Source: Camarhynchus parvulus
Taxonomy: Eukaryota > Chordata > Aves > Passeriformes > Thraupidae
Assembly (NCBI RefSeq): GCF_901933205.1
Contig: NC_044586.1
Coordinates: 16,500,569-16,564,568, forward strand
Direction: 5' to 3'
DNA: 64,000 nt
A program made the position numbers and the translations under genes. Numbering within the stretch: the first letter of the stretch is position 1; each line of letters starts with the position of its first letter. A model generated the notes under the pieces. That model saw only the letters and a program-made list of their open reading frames with translations, did no database searches and was not told where the DNA came from. Below are positions 1-13,070 of the stretch, piece after piece.

Positions 1-325
1 CAAGAGAAAGGTCGACTACGTCTTGGTCTACCATTACCGCAAACGCCTGGCCCGCCATGTGCCTGGTGCCGCCTCCCTGGAGCCGAGGCGCGGATCCGCC
101 TCCGTGGCCCTGGTTTCAAACGGAAGCACTGGGAAGGGTCGTGCTGAGCCCCAGCAGCAGCAGGACGATGGCCAGCGTGCCCTGCAGGAGTGGCCAGGGC
201 TGCCCGGCCTAGAGGTGGTGGAGCTCAGCCCGCTGGACACCCTGGAGGAGGAGAGGCAGCTGCAGCGGGAGGAGTACGAATGCAAACTGCTGGAGGCGGG
301 GCTGGAGATCGAGAAAGACCCCGAG
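1..325 (+). CDS. ANO2: ANO2 coding exon (5' partial), N-terminal cytosolic region
   Basis: Codons start at base 2; the exon runs off the left edge and ends in phase 0 at GAG followed by the donor GTAAGA. It begins with residues KRKVDYVLVYHYRKR, the conserved anoctamin-1/2 start of the cytosolic dimerisation region, and ends with EEYECKLLEAGLEIEKDPE. Between them is a low-complexity linker of about 65 residues, rich in G, A, P and Q with a run of four glutamines, which is variable in this family. The exon is clearly more GC-rich than the introns around it. ANO2 is a calcium-activated chloride channel of olfactory cilia and photoreceptor terminals (family knowledge). Assignment to ANO2 rather than ANO1 rests mainly on downstream exons. 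No acceptor is visible, so the true exon start lies before the window. Confidence 0.93.
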
Positions 326-3300
326 GTAAGAGGGGGAGATTTGCACCTCATACATGGCATCTGGTGTCCCAATGGATAATGGACACTTTGGATGCCCAGA
401 AAATGGTGTGAAGCTAAGAAGGTGGCCAGGGTATTTGTTTGCTTGGTCCTTTCTGCCTGAGAAAGACAAGGTGGTTATTGTTGTTTAATGTAGTGTTGAG
501 TAGAAATTTCAATCTTACTTCAGGTGAAAATGTATTCCTTTGTCTAAATGTTCTTATGGCATGCAGCAGACACACTTTTCTTACCAAACATCCCCCCAAC
601 AACTTAAATATTGCTAAAATGAAGAAAGTATCTCTTAAGTAATTTGCTGGAACACTGCTAAGACATTTCGTATTTCCTCACAATATTTTCAGTGTGACTC
701 TCAGCTTTCTTCTCAGCCATACGTAAGTTTTGTGTCCTTCCTTCATTCCACCCACAAAATGAGTGGCCCCTATGCTTTGACAGGAGAAGATCCCAGCCTA
801 TGATGTTTTTATTCTCCCACATGTGTGATGCTGGAATGACACTATGCTCATGCCAGCTCAGAGCTGTGGTTATTTTACTTGGCTGTTGCCAGTCAGTTAG
901 TCGAGCACAGGTCTTCCAAATCCCATGTCGTTGCACTAAGCTCTGTGCTATCCCTCTGTACCCCTTTGAAAGTCATGGATATTTATATCCAATGAAGGGA
1001 AATCCCTGCTAGGTTCTGGTTTTAGGTGCTCTGGTGCACTTGACACCAAATTTGAGAGATTTAGAGTGCCTTTTTGTAAGTGCTGAGAACTTACAGCTCA
1101 TGTTGCTTCCAGTGCAGCCAGTCAACGCTTCCACAACATGGAGCAAATCACAGACTGAATCTGAAAATTTGAGACTGACTTGCTTAGCATAGTGTATGCA
1201 TAATTAAATCACTGGCAGGAGTAGAAAGAAATAGAAAAGTCTTTTGACTCTTAACATTTTCCTTGCTTAATTTTCTGAGTTGCAGGTAGCTCTGGGTTGT
1301 ATTTCACTGCACAGCCTGGCTGAGCCATCCTTGTACTGAGCAGAAAAAAGTGATCTCAGATCCTGATTCTTTTATGCTGTGCTCTGAGGTTTTGGTTCAG
1401 TACACGACCATCTTACTGCTATGACTTTTATAACCAAATTGCATAAAACCCAGGAGAACAGCTGTTTTTGGAGACCCCTTTCAGTTCTGAATTTCATCAG
1501 AACCTCAAAAGTCAAGCAGGAGATTTGGATTTGATTATTTGACACATTGCTTACCCTAAGTCTAGCTGGATACAAATTCTGTTTTGGCCTCCTTCCAAGT
1601 GGTGTAACATGCTCTTAAATAATATACAAAGTGATAAATGATGTCATAAAGTGTTGATCAAAAAAACCCTTTTTGTCACAGTCTTCACTATGAAGAGAAA
1701 AAGGCTTTTTGTAAAGGAACTGGGAAGTTCACAGGAAATTGTTGATCAGTTCTTTTATGGAAAAAATGAATTGATTTTGAAAATTACAAAAAAAGCCATT
1801 CCATCACTTCTCTAACTGTGTATGTACAGAGTCACTCCTATCCCCCACCCCTCCTCCTGTCCTTCCCCAACACACAAGCTGCCTAATCAAAAGGGGAAAA
1901 AGTTTTCCCTTTCAGAATCTCCTGAGAAACTGGAAGGGGCTGGAAGGACTATGCCTTATCTTTTTTCTTCCCTGCCCAAGACCTGTGGCTTTTACTTCCT
2001 TTATTTTTTCTCACTTCACTGATTTTTTTCTTCTGTTAGTTAACTCCTGTTGGAACATGCTGAAGGTTCTGTCCTTTTTCTTGCTGTGAATTTCCTAGAA
2101 AATGCTGAGTAGGCACATGTGAAAGGCACAGCTCTCCTTCTATGTGGATTAAAACTGTATGTTGAGCTGATACGGGAAAAACTTCTGCTTTTAGTCCTGG
2201 GAGAAAATATGTGTCTATAAATTCATTAAACTGAGAACAGCCTTAAAGCAGCATTTGTATTTTTGTATAGCACAGTGGACTTTCAACTACTACATTTCCA
2301 GTGGATTATGCTGAACTGAATGTTTGTTTGGTGGAGGTTTTTTTGTTTGTTGTTGTTCTTCTCAGTGCTAATATAAGAAACAGATTAATATAATATTATT
2401 GCAAGTTGAGATATATTCTCTAATATATACTCTGGACCAGGTTTTGAGAAAAGTCTGATCTGGCTGGAAAGGCAGATATTAGAGAGATTCCACTTTTGGA
2501 ACCTTAGTTTGGAGCAGGCCTAGTTTCTCTGCATTACATTTCGTCTTACTATGGTTTTGCAAGAAAGTCCACTAATTTAAGAAAGATAGGATGTCCTGAA
2601 TCAAAGAATCAGGGAATGGTTTGGATCTACCAACCTCACATGGGAGTAGGGACATGGGAGTTCTTCCAGAAGCTGGTTTTGTTGGTTTAAACCTTTTAGA
2701 CATCAGGAAGTCCATCTCTAGGAACATAAGACGGAGTTACAACTATTTAAACATCTTTATTTTTTCAGCTGTCTTTTTTTGGAAAAGTGAGAATTTCTCT
2801 GATGTTAATATGTTTGCTCACATGTGGCATTATGATTGTTATATATTTGATTATTAGGGATAAACACCTTTCTCACTTACATTGTCAAATGTGTAAAAGA
2901 AGAGGACAAGAAAAACATGAAGACGTATAATTTGTATGTGGAGAGAGGCATATTGCTGTTTTTGAATTTGTGGAAAATAGGCAAAACTATGGACTGTCTC
3001 AATTCAGCCAGTTGTTATTTGTGAAGTAAGGAATTTTGGACTACATTTTCAACTTCCTAATAACTTGCTATCATTTGTTATTGCTGTCCTCCAGAGAAAC
3101 TTCCATTTCTCTTAATAAAACATTCCTGGGATTTTATTTTTGTTACTGTTGTTTTTGGTTTTTAATTTTTTTTTTAATTTCTCTTTACCTTTCCTGTTGC
3201 TTTGTTTTTCTTTGTTTTGTTTTGTTTCTGTTTGTTTGTTATTTGTTCCTGGGGAAACTGATAATTGTGTTTCACCTAATCTGAAACCAGTTATTCTATT

Positions 3301-3763
3301 AAATTTGAATTTTACTGTTGCTTTAATGACTGCAAATGCAACACACACCGTTTTCAATTACAATTATGTATGGTAAGGCATAATAAGTATGGAATAAGAA
3401 GACATTGGAGATGTGCCTTGGCATTCTGACAGAGCTGATCATTTTCGAGAACATTGGAAGTGAAATGTACTATGCTAAGTAGCAGTTGGGAGAGGAAATA
3501 TTATTTCAAGGGTAAGATGTCAGTTCTAAAACAAAGTGTAAATTACCCTCCAAGAAGCTCATCTAACCTCAATTTTTGAGCTAGTGTTGTTTCCAAAATG
3601 TCTCACTAAACTCCCTTGATTATATTACACTTGAGGGGAAAGGAAGTCCTTAAGGTCCTCAATGCTGATATTAATATTACTGATGATGGAGGTTGTGATT
3701 TGATTTTTCTGCTTGATATTCCAAAGCATATTTTGGAATTTTTGTGGAGAAAAATGCATGTAA

Positions 3764-3870
3764 ACTTAAAAACCCAACCAGCCAAACAAATCTCCCAGCC
3801 TGACTCAAATAAAAAATCCACACAGACTTAAAAACCCAACCAGCCAAGACCTCCCCAGCCTGACTCAAAT
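3764..3870. repeat. 62-bp tandem duplication, 1.7 copies
   Basis: The phrase ACTTAAAAACCCAACCAGCC begins at 3764 and again at 3826, and both copies continue to GCCTGACTCAAAT. The period is 62 bp and the second copy is partial. The copies differ by a short deletion and a few substitutions, so the duplication is fairly recent. No function is suggested by the sequence. Confidence 0.85.
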
Positions 3871-6800
3871 CAAAGCTTATAGTGCTGCAGTTGATTTTAT
3901 TTATGGGGTAAAAATTAACTGTTTTGTTCCACTAAGGTGCTTCCTATTTGTCAGTGGGAGAAGGCCTCTCTCCTGTCAGCTGCTAAGGACAAAGCACAGC
4001 CAAAATGATGTCATGTATATTGCTTAATTCAGTAGTATTTAAACGCCTGAAAAAAGAAAAAAATTACTTTTTTTTTTTTTCCAAAATCTATCAGTGTGCT
4101 CTGTGGATACTCCCAGGAAAACATCTCCATGTCCTTAGTACATGTGAGTCACCTTGCAGGCACACAGTATGGATATTTAATTGCCTCAAAATATTCATTC
4201 ATCTAAAGCGCAGAGGAAAGCTCAATAGTAGCTAACATTAATTTTAAAAGGATATGGAAATTTAATACCAGTCCTAGACCTTTATCCCTGTTAATGAATG
4301 CCTCCTGAAGCCAAGGAGGATACAGAGTAATGGAGCATTGGAAAAAGACTGGGGTCTTTTGTGCTCTAGGTCTTTGGACTTTGTATTTCAATCTCTCAGC
4401 ACTCAGAACAAGGCTTTACTTCTTTGGGGAGCCAATTATATAAATATTTGATGCATATTTTTCAGTGACTCTAGTTGCAGAAGCATTAATTAGCTAAAAC
4501 ATGTTCTGCTTCTCTATGTTACTTATATGGGGCTGAAATGAAATACACAGCTCTTATAAAATTAAAGTTGAACAGGCAAGGCAAGGTTTGCCGTGGTAGT
4601 GAAGTGAACGTGATGAAAATATTGACAAGTTGATTAACTATTTAAGGGGAAATTATGTCTCCATTTTAGACAGGATTTTGAACTAGCCCCATGGGATTTA
4701 AGTGTGATTAATCATCAATGAAATAATGATCTATAATAAAAGGTAGCTAAGTAGAATGGCTGTGCTGTCAAAGCTCAAAATCCATATTATGGATCCTGGA
4801 TTTTTTTTAATAACTGTGTTGTGGCTTGAATAGATGAATGGGCAGACTGACTCACTTTTAATTACCATCCAGATTCTTGGTGCTCAGCTGTGAGGTACCT
4901 TAGTCAAAAAGGCTTCCAAGAGATTCAGAGAAAATTGAAGAGGTGTACAAAAATCATCTATATTTTGTCAGTAACATTTATAAAGCTCTTGGGTAATCAG
5001 TAGTAAATCATCAGTTGTAGTCATCAGTTGTCTGCAGATTGGGAAATGGAGTCATCCATATCCTGAATTTTAGATGAAGGTAGAATAGGGCTGTATATGC
5101 TGGTGATATTTACAATGGGATTTGGGCCAGAGGCATCCTAATTTAACATATATTTTCTACGTAATGCTGTTTCTAGCAGACTTGCTTGGTAGTAATGGCC
5201 AATAGCCTCCTGAATTTGTGTTTTAATTTCTCTGTGTCCTGAGTTCTGTCACCTTCTGGGAGACTCCAATTCCTACAAACTACCTGGCAGATGAGAAGCC
5301 CACAGGAAATGGCTCATACATCTCTGCTGGGGGATGGACACTTGCAGTATAGGGCATGCACAGTAACAAAATCAGCTGCTTCGCCTGTTCACAGATGATT
5401 CCCTAAAAACATATTTTAACTATCAGCACTCTCGTTTGCAGCAGAAGTTTTAATGTGTAAATTAAATACCTGGGGAGGGTTTGAAGGGTGACACATGAAG
5501 CCCTGAGGGATGTGATGCTGCCACAGTGCCTGCAGAGGAGGCTTGGAGGCTGAATAGTGATAATTTCTCCAAGGCAATCAGGCCAGTGCAGCTTGAATAG
5601 CAGCTTCATGAAAATAAAGTAGTAAAATATGAGATACTTCGGGGAATTTGGCCCTGGGATTTGTTGCTTTTCTGAGCTATTAAATGGCAGTGGTCATGCT
5701 GCTGTTACTGGGGTGAGGTGCTGGGTGAGGACTGCCCCACCTGCAATGCCTAATGAACCCTGACCTATTCTTTGTCATAGCAAAAAAAATCCTGATTTTC
5801 AGGGTTTCTTTTGGAGGGAAAATGGGACTTTGTTTGCTTTCCTGTCCCCAGGCCACTGCTTGCTTTGTCTCTAGCAGCAAACAGCCCTGCAGGTATCTTT
5901 GGTGCCAAAGGAGTGTTCACTATTGACTTTCTGCTGGTTGGGTAATTGTTCTGTGATATCACTATTGTTTTTAGAGGCATTGCTGGTTAGCCATGAATTC
6001 ACACCTCATGAAAAATCCTTTGCCTAAATCAGAGCCACTGAGAATTTTGCTTTGGAGCAGATGCAACACTGTAGATAAGTGTTCTCTGTTTTCAATATGT
6101 TGCTTTTATACACATATATAAATATATAAAAACTTATGTACTGCTTTATGTTGTAGATATAAAGGATCTGAGCTGAGACAGTGCCCCTCTCTTCTTCTCT
6201 TTTCTCTTTTTTTTTTTTTTCCTTCTGTCTGCAATGAGACAAATGAAAAGGTATTCCATAAGGTGTCATTGTTCCTTCTCAGATTCACGAATGGATTCTA
6301 GCAGGGAATCTGAGGGATATCTACAGGCTGGGGGATATCTGACAGTGGAAATTAGTGCAGGATAGGACTATCTTAGGGGGAAAAAACCCTCAACTGTTTG
6401 TGTGCGTGTGGGGAGTGAGGGGGTGGAACTTGCCATCCTTGGCACATCCAGGGAAAGGTAATGTAAATAATGACTCAGGGTTGTGGGATTCTTGTACGTT
6501 TTGAGCTCTTCTTGCTTTACTGATTACTCTAATGGCTGTGTGTGTGTCATTCTGCCCAAATCTGAGTTGCTGTAATGTCATGTTGATCATGACATTATGC
6601 TCAGACAGGCAAGCAATATTTTTCCAGGAAGTGAGGCACTGTAGGAAAGGAATGATCCCATGTAGGGAAGAAATGTCTCAAGACATTTTACATTGTGTAC
6701 ACTTTCAAATGTTATATTGTAGTTGAGAGGGAGGCATTTTGGAGTGAAAACTGGATTCAAGATTTTCAACATGAACAGTGGAGAGGTCTTTTCAAGAAAA

Positions 6801-8737
6801 AACAAAGTAATTTCCCCTCAGTAATCAGAACATCCTCTTCAGCTCAAACTGTTTCTTAAATCCTTTGCAGTCCTAAGTTCTAGGCAGGGCCAGAGTTCCA
6901 ACAACTAAGTGCTAGTTCCTGTGAATGAGCACAGATTTAGTGGGGGGAAGCTGTCGTAGAGGGAAAAATTCATTAACTGTCTCACAATGCTACATCCTAA
7001 AAAAAGAGGGAACTGTGACGTACAAGCCACCAGTTGTAATCAGATGGTATTCAAAGTGTCTTTCCTGGTCATTGGAAGGTCTATTAAATCATAGGACAAG
7101 GCAAATCAGTCAAAACTGTATCACAGAGTTGCTTCTGTCATTCCAGTGGTCCCAGGTCAGCTGTTGCTTTGTCCTGAATATAACTACAAGGAAAAAAAAT
7201 AACTTAGCAGAGTGACATTGGGCTGCATGGCTCTCATTAGCATTAATGAGAGTTTGGTGGCTAAATCCCCATGCACAGCATGGAAAATTTACACTTTGAG
7301 TGGGTTCTCTCCTTGGTAGACAGTGCTGATAAATGTGTGCCCTTTATTGAACCTCTTTTGTGTACAGGTATGTGCTCACAGTAACAGGCCAAAGAAAAAA
7401 TCATGTTAGATCTTGATTTATGTAATACTGTGTTACATTCTATAATATCCTGAAATTTCTGTGCAGTTATTCCAGGTCAGCATTAATGTAACAATGATTT
7501 CATCCCTGAAACCAAATGTTTGGACAAAATTATTTCTTTTAAACAGCTGCTTGGATTTTTATTTGTTGTTTCTTTGGGGGGGCTTTTTTGTTTTTGTTTG
7601 TGTATGTTGATAATTGATATGTTTTCTTTAAGCTCTGCCATCTAGGAATTAACTAATTGGTTCTCTGCTGGCTTCTCCCTTCAGTTCCTGGATTCTGTAA
7701 TAATTTTAAAGCATTACAAAATCACTAAAAGGATTGACACCCATATGCTGTACTTATAAGGAAACCCTGGAGGTGGAGCTTGGTAGATGATCTTGGAGTT
7801 TCATAAGACGTTTCCTGGTAAAATAAATACACAAGATATATTTGGGAGAGAATGAGTTACTTGTAGTTAGGGTGGGAAAAGGACCGAACAGCTATGTAAA
7901 TTAATATTTCTTTTTTCTTTTTTTTGGTAACAGCAACCTTTTCAGGGGGAAAAAAAGACACCAATAGGAGCATTTTCCTGGAAATGTAGACGTGGTCATT
8001 GCTTTCCATAGGCTGGAGCTAATACAGTACTCTGGAAAAATACCAGCATCCTTCTCTTCCAGAGGAGCCCAGTTGCACTTGCCTTAGTCATGTCTCAGCT
8101 GTGACATGGGGAATTTCTCTCCAGCCTTTGTGTACATGTTCACCAGCTCATGTTGTGGTTTAGCTGGAGTAATTTAGTAATACAAAGAAAAATTAACATT
8201 TCAGAGACATATAATACATATATTCAAGATCTTGCAAATACTTAAGCGGAACTCCATGCTGACACCTCAAAAGTGTTAGTTCAACTACAGTAAATTTTCC
8301 TTAATCACTTCAAAATGGGGAAGAATATTGCTGCCCATCCTATACTTAGGACTTTTCCTCAAGACACTCAAAATCCTAAGTCTGTTCCTGTTGAAACTGG
8401 TTACAGAGTGTGAAGGATGCCTTGAGTTTCCTAATGCTTTGAAAGTTTCAACTCCATGCATGTCCTTTAAGTCACAGGGTTTTCAAGTTTTTCTGGATTT
8501 AATGTCATTGTTTCTATCTGTTGCTTGCCTCATTCCCACTATCCTCACTCATTTGTAAGTTTGCCTGTCTTAGAAATCACTGGTGTTTGAAGTGGTCAAG
8601 CTGGAGAAGGATTGTCCTTCTCAGACGTCCTGGCTAGCTATCCAGCACCGCTAGCAGTAGGGGAGCACTATCCCAATCTCCATGGTTCAGGACAGCACCT
8701 AAGGCAAACGCTCTGTGCTATGACAGCAGCGCTACCT

Positions 8738-9239
8738 TGTGGTAGGACGTGGCTTGGCTTATGGCTATAGTCGGCAGAAAAAGAAGAGAGCGCTCTCGAG
8801 CTGTGGTGAATCCAGGTTTATTGGGTCCCAGGGGAACCGACAGACGAAGAGGCGTTTCTTCCGGGGGTTGCAACAGCTTATAAGGAGGGAGAGAGACAGG
8901 GGAGGAGTCAGTCCTTGGACGAATAGAGTTTTAGAGGGGAGTGGGATACAAAAGATTGACTTAGGGAAAACCCCAATGGGGATAACTTGAGGGTGGGGCC
9001 CCGGCCCCTGAACCAATCACTTGACGCTGTAGCTGGAAGGTTCTAGAGATTAGGGTGGGAGCGCTGAGTGATGGACAGGGCACGGGGGAGGGATTTGAGA
9101 AAGGATACATTTGTCTCCAAGGCAACTAGGGAGGAGTTGGGATAACTGGCAGCACAAGGAAGGGAGGAGAGAACCAGGGCAGAGCCATTACATGATAGGG
9201 GGAACAGAACAGTCCAACATATACAGACGCAACACAACA
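8738..9239 (-). mobile_element. Probable solo LTR of an endogenous retrovirus, antisense to ANO2
   Basis: Read on the minus strand, this GC-rich island has the order of an LTR: a start of TGTTGTGTTG (9239 downward), an inverted CCAAT motif near 9013, a TATA-like CTTATAAG at 8877-8884, an AATAAA signal at 8817-8822 about 60 bp later, and a TG/CA-type end near 8738. No internal retroviral coding sequence lies on either side, so it would be a solo LTR. The exact ends are uncertain because I found no convincing target-site duplication. It could instead be another GC-rich repeat with chance motifs. Confidence 0.55.
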
Positions 9240-11039
9240 GGTGTTCCTGCTCTTTTCCCAACTCTCATATTCCATACTTCATTTTGCAGGCTTTGACTGA
9301 TCATTCTTTGCTTGCCTCTGAAGATGTACAAACATTCAGCTGCCCTTGAGCCCTGTTAGGTCATCAAGGCCAAAGTAATGTCCTAAAGATTATTTCTCTA
9401 CGGAAGGTCACTGGAAGGCTCTTCCACCCTTTCAGTATACACATTTTGGTTATTGGGGTCTAGGAAATTTCATACCATGTTTTTCTTGTTAAATTAGGGG
9501 TACTTTCAGGCTCTTAAAATGCAGTCAACCGCAGCCCTGGTAAGGCTCCTTGCTTGTGGCAGGTCCCTGTGAGTTCACTGGATCATGTTTACACTCTGCC
9601 TGCAGTGGCACTGCTCAGCTTTTACAGGTCAGTGAGTGGTATCTGCTTTACCTTACCAGTGCTTGACCTGCTCACCTGCCTCTGGCCTCTGCATATTCCC
9701 CCCTGTCCCTTCACTCCAGTCTCCTGCAGGGCTGCTTGCCTGGCCACCACAGGGTGCTCCATTTCTGTCCACAAAGCTCTTTCTCCTTATCCTATATCCT
9801 GTAACCTGCTCTTATTACTAAGGGGAAATTACTTTGTTTTCTCTTGAAAAGACCCCTCCACTGTTCACATTCAAAATGTTGGAAATCCTGCCACTTCTTG
9901 GTGCCACTGTGTCTTTCTTCGGTCATAGTGAAGTCAGCCCTTCACCCTTCCCTGCTGCTCATCAGCTGCCATCAGTTGCAGGTCCACATGAAGTCACAAC
10001 ATCCAAGACAGCTTGATGACCCCTGTGAGTCCGTTTCACCTCAGATTATTCCATGGTCTGTGATCTTTTCCACTGAGAAAATCCACAGCTGGGACAGCTG
10101 GACATGCAGACTTCATACTTCCCAACTGCTTCTCTCTCAAGACTTCTGTGCAAAATTTCCTTCCTCCCTTATTCTGTCTTTTATTTCAAAGCTGTCCTTA
10201 GGAAACTGCTCACCCAAAGATGGCCAAGTTCAGCTTCGGTGAGGCACCAAAGTTTGCTCATTAAGGTACTTGCTTTACTTTTCAGCTGATGTGTTGTAGG
10301 AGGCACCTGAGAACACCGCTGTAACAACCTACGACACAGCTTGCACCACTAGGGACCCTGTGTTGTTTTTCACCTGGGAGCCACAGTTCACAAATGATTC
10401 TCCTGGAAAGTATTTGTTGGTTTAGGGATGTTTTGTCACGTCCGGCCACCAACTGGCAAGACTCTTCACACAAAGTCAGCACAAAGAATGCTTTTAGCAA
10501 GATCCAGCTGTAAATTGTTAATTTCCATGTCTTCGTAATGTTCAGACTCTCTGAACAAACCCCCCTATCAGGTGACTTTCTAGATGATGTTATTAAAGAC
10601 AGCTCATTTTAGTATTTAAAAGTAGGTGTGGTTTTATAATGTAGTGGTTGGTAACCCTCTTGATATCAATATAGCAATTCTGTAGTCATGTACTGTGCTC
10701 CTAGCAATTCTCCCTTCCATTATTGTATAAGAAGATGAAAATGTAACTAGAATGTAAAACCTATTTTGTTAATGTTGTAGAACTTTAAGTACCACGAAAG
10801 ACTAATAGGCAGCTCTAAAATGTATTCCTTCACTTGTATATGTCAGTGCTAATTATCAAAGATAATAATTGGCATATAATTACAGAGCACTCCAATGTAA
10901 TTAAAGCCGTAATAAAAAGTGTAGCCAAGGGATTATACATCAAAAGCTGTAAGCTGAATCCAGGAATTGAGGCAGTTGGCATCCTCCTGCTACCTGGACC
11001 CCTGAAATCAGATGGGAAAGTGGAAGAAGTGAAAGAGGC

Positions 11040-11605
11040 GGAATCAGAATCCGAGGATGGCTCAGGCTGGAGGGGACCACAGTGGGTCACTGGTCCCACC
11101 TCCCTGCTCCAGCAGGGCCATCCCACAGCACAGGGCACAGGATTGTGTCCAGAGGGGTCTGGAATATCCCCAGTGAGGAGACTCCACACCCTCTCTGGAC
11201 AATCTGTTCAGGACTCAGTCACTGCACAGGACAGAAGTTCTGCCTCCTGCCCAGGTGGAACCTCCTGGGCTCAGTCCCTGCCCGTTCGTCTGGTGCCATT
11301 GCTGGGCCCCTGGAGCAGAGCCTGGGCCCTGCTCTGACCCTCCCTGCAGACAGGGACACCCAGGGCTGAGGCCCCTCTCAGCTGGGGCTCCTCTCCAGGC
11401 TGGACAGCCCCAGCTCCCTCAGCCTTTTCCTGCCAGAGATGCTCCAGGCCCTGAATCATCTCCACAGCCTCCACTGGCCCTACTCCAGGAGCTCCATGTC
11501 CCTGCTGTCCTGAGGAGCCCAGGACTGGACACAACACTGCAGATGTGCCACACAGGGCTGGGCAGAGGGACAGGATCACTCCCTGAACTGCTGGCATTTT
11601 CTTAG
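11040..11605 (-). mobile_element. CR1 LINE 3' fragment
   Basis: The minus strand carries the typical avian CR1 3' portion: phrases such as GTGTCCAGTCCTGGGCTCCT and GGCTGAGGGAGCTGGGGCTG occur in the usual order. These derive from the end of the reverse-transcriptase ORF. The match fades near 11040 in a GATTCTGATT-like tail, close to the CR1 terminal octamer pattern. The element is 5' truncated, as most CR1 copies are. The plus-strand open frames over it are shadows of the GC-rich repeat. Confidence 0.85.
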
Positions 11606-12169
11606 CACAGGTCTAAGGGCTCTTTCAAGTACTAGCAGGACAAGGTAAACTCCTATTGCCTGATACTCTCCATATCCAGGTGCCTGTATGCAGATACGTT
11701 TTTGTATAATCAGTATTTTATTATACTGATAGGTGCCTTGAAGAACAAATTTCATCCTGACTCTCAGCTGCCTGTTCAGAGGAATGACAGGAGCTTGAGG
11801 AGCTGCTGTTACCTCCTGCAGTTCCTGGAGTGAAGTCTGGCCTGACTCATACCTGTGTCTTTTTCCATGTCAATGCCAAAACTGTTACTTTTAGAAGGAG
11901 TAGCTGTTTTTAAATTTAAACTGTTAAATACATGAGGGCAGAGACAAGAATCAAACTTAACTAGCCAAAAACTGTCATGAGACTGAAGGTATTTTTGGGC
12001 ACAGGACCTCCTGTTCCTGTGTTCCCTGGCATCCTATCTGGGTTCCTTTCAGTTCTAGTTTCCTGTTTTCATCTCATTTATTGTTGAACAGAACACAACC
12101 AAAAAGTGGAGGTGAAAACTATGTGAATGCTAAGTTGTTTCACTGGAAAATGGGTTTATCCTACCATCC

Positions 12170-12326
12170 CAGGATGCCTTGGGTTGGAAGGGACCTTAAA
12201 GACCACCTCATTCCACCCCCTGGCATGGGCAGACACACCTTCCACAATCCCAGGTTGCTCAGAGCCCCATCCAACCTGGCCTGGAACACTGCCAGGGATG
12301 GGGCAGCCACAGCTTCTCTGGCCAAC
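12170..12326 (-). mobile_element. CR1 LINE 3' end, short
   Basis: On the plus strand the sequence GGGTTGGAAGGGACCTTAAA is followed by CAGGTTGCTCAGAGCCCCAT, the reverse complement of the common avian CR1 3' end. It is a short 5'-truncated copy of about 160 bp. Similar copies occur at 54680, 62097 and, in sense orientation, at 14396, 32468 and 50395. Confidence 0.88.
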
Positions 12327-12958
12327 AAATGTGTGAAAGCGTTTGTGTGAAGGGGAATGAGAATGAAAAATTGAAAGTTTTCCCTTGGCAGCATGTCTGT
12401 ATTTCTCTTTACACTTATTAACCACAACTGAAAATCTGCTTTGCACAGCTTCTGTTCTGAAAATGTTTTTCTTTTACCTCCACACACTTGATGTAAATCT
12501 TCAGCTTTTCTTCCTCCCAAGAAATTTGTGTTGTTATTCTGCCACTTGCCTGTAACATTGACAGCTGTATTTCTTATAGATCACTTTTTAGAAAGTATAA
12601 AATTTTAGTTCGTAATCATATATAAATGCCTAATAAATGATGTAGAATTTTGTAGTTATTAAATATTACTTAACAATCTGTTTTGTTCAGTTAGTGTCAA
12701 GACGCACATTACCACCATGAATTTGGTATTATTTTTCTCCAGAAGCCTGGGTTGGACAAATGAATCATGATTAGATGTTGATATATTGATATATTAATTG
12801 CAAGCAGGCAAAGTTTGCTGGAGTGGAAATGGAAATGTGAACAGCCCAGATGGTGTTTATTCTTTGGTGGGGGCAGGAGGAGAAGCTTTGAACCAGAGTA
12901 GTTTCCCTGGAGGGGCAATGTTCAAGCAGGAGTTTCTAATTTGGTTATAAATAATTGT

Positions 12959-13070
12959 ATTTATATATCTATATCTATATCTATATCTAATCTATATCTA
13001 TATATCATCTATATCTATATCTGTGTCTATCTATATCTATATCTATATCTATATCTATGTATCTATACTA
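12959..13070. repeat. TATATC/TATC microsatellite
   Basis: About 110 bp of nearly pure TATATC hexamer and TATC tetramer repeats, with a few interruptions (TCTGTGTC near 13018 and GTATC near 13060). It lies deep in the first visible intron. Confidence 0.95.

Noticed and set aside
10834..11337. A 167-codon plus-strand open frame
   Set aside because: Its second half is the antisense of a CR1 3' fragment and its first half is ordinary AT-rich intron.
12959..13070. Regular spaced repeats that could suggest a CRISPR-like array
   Set aside because: The unit is a 4-6 base microsatellite without spacers, and the DNA is from a vertebrate.
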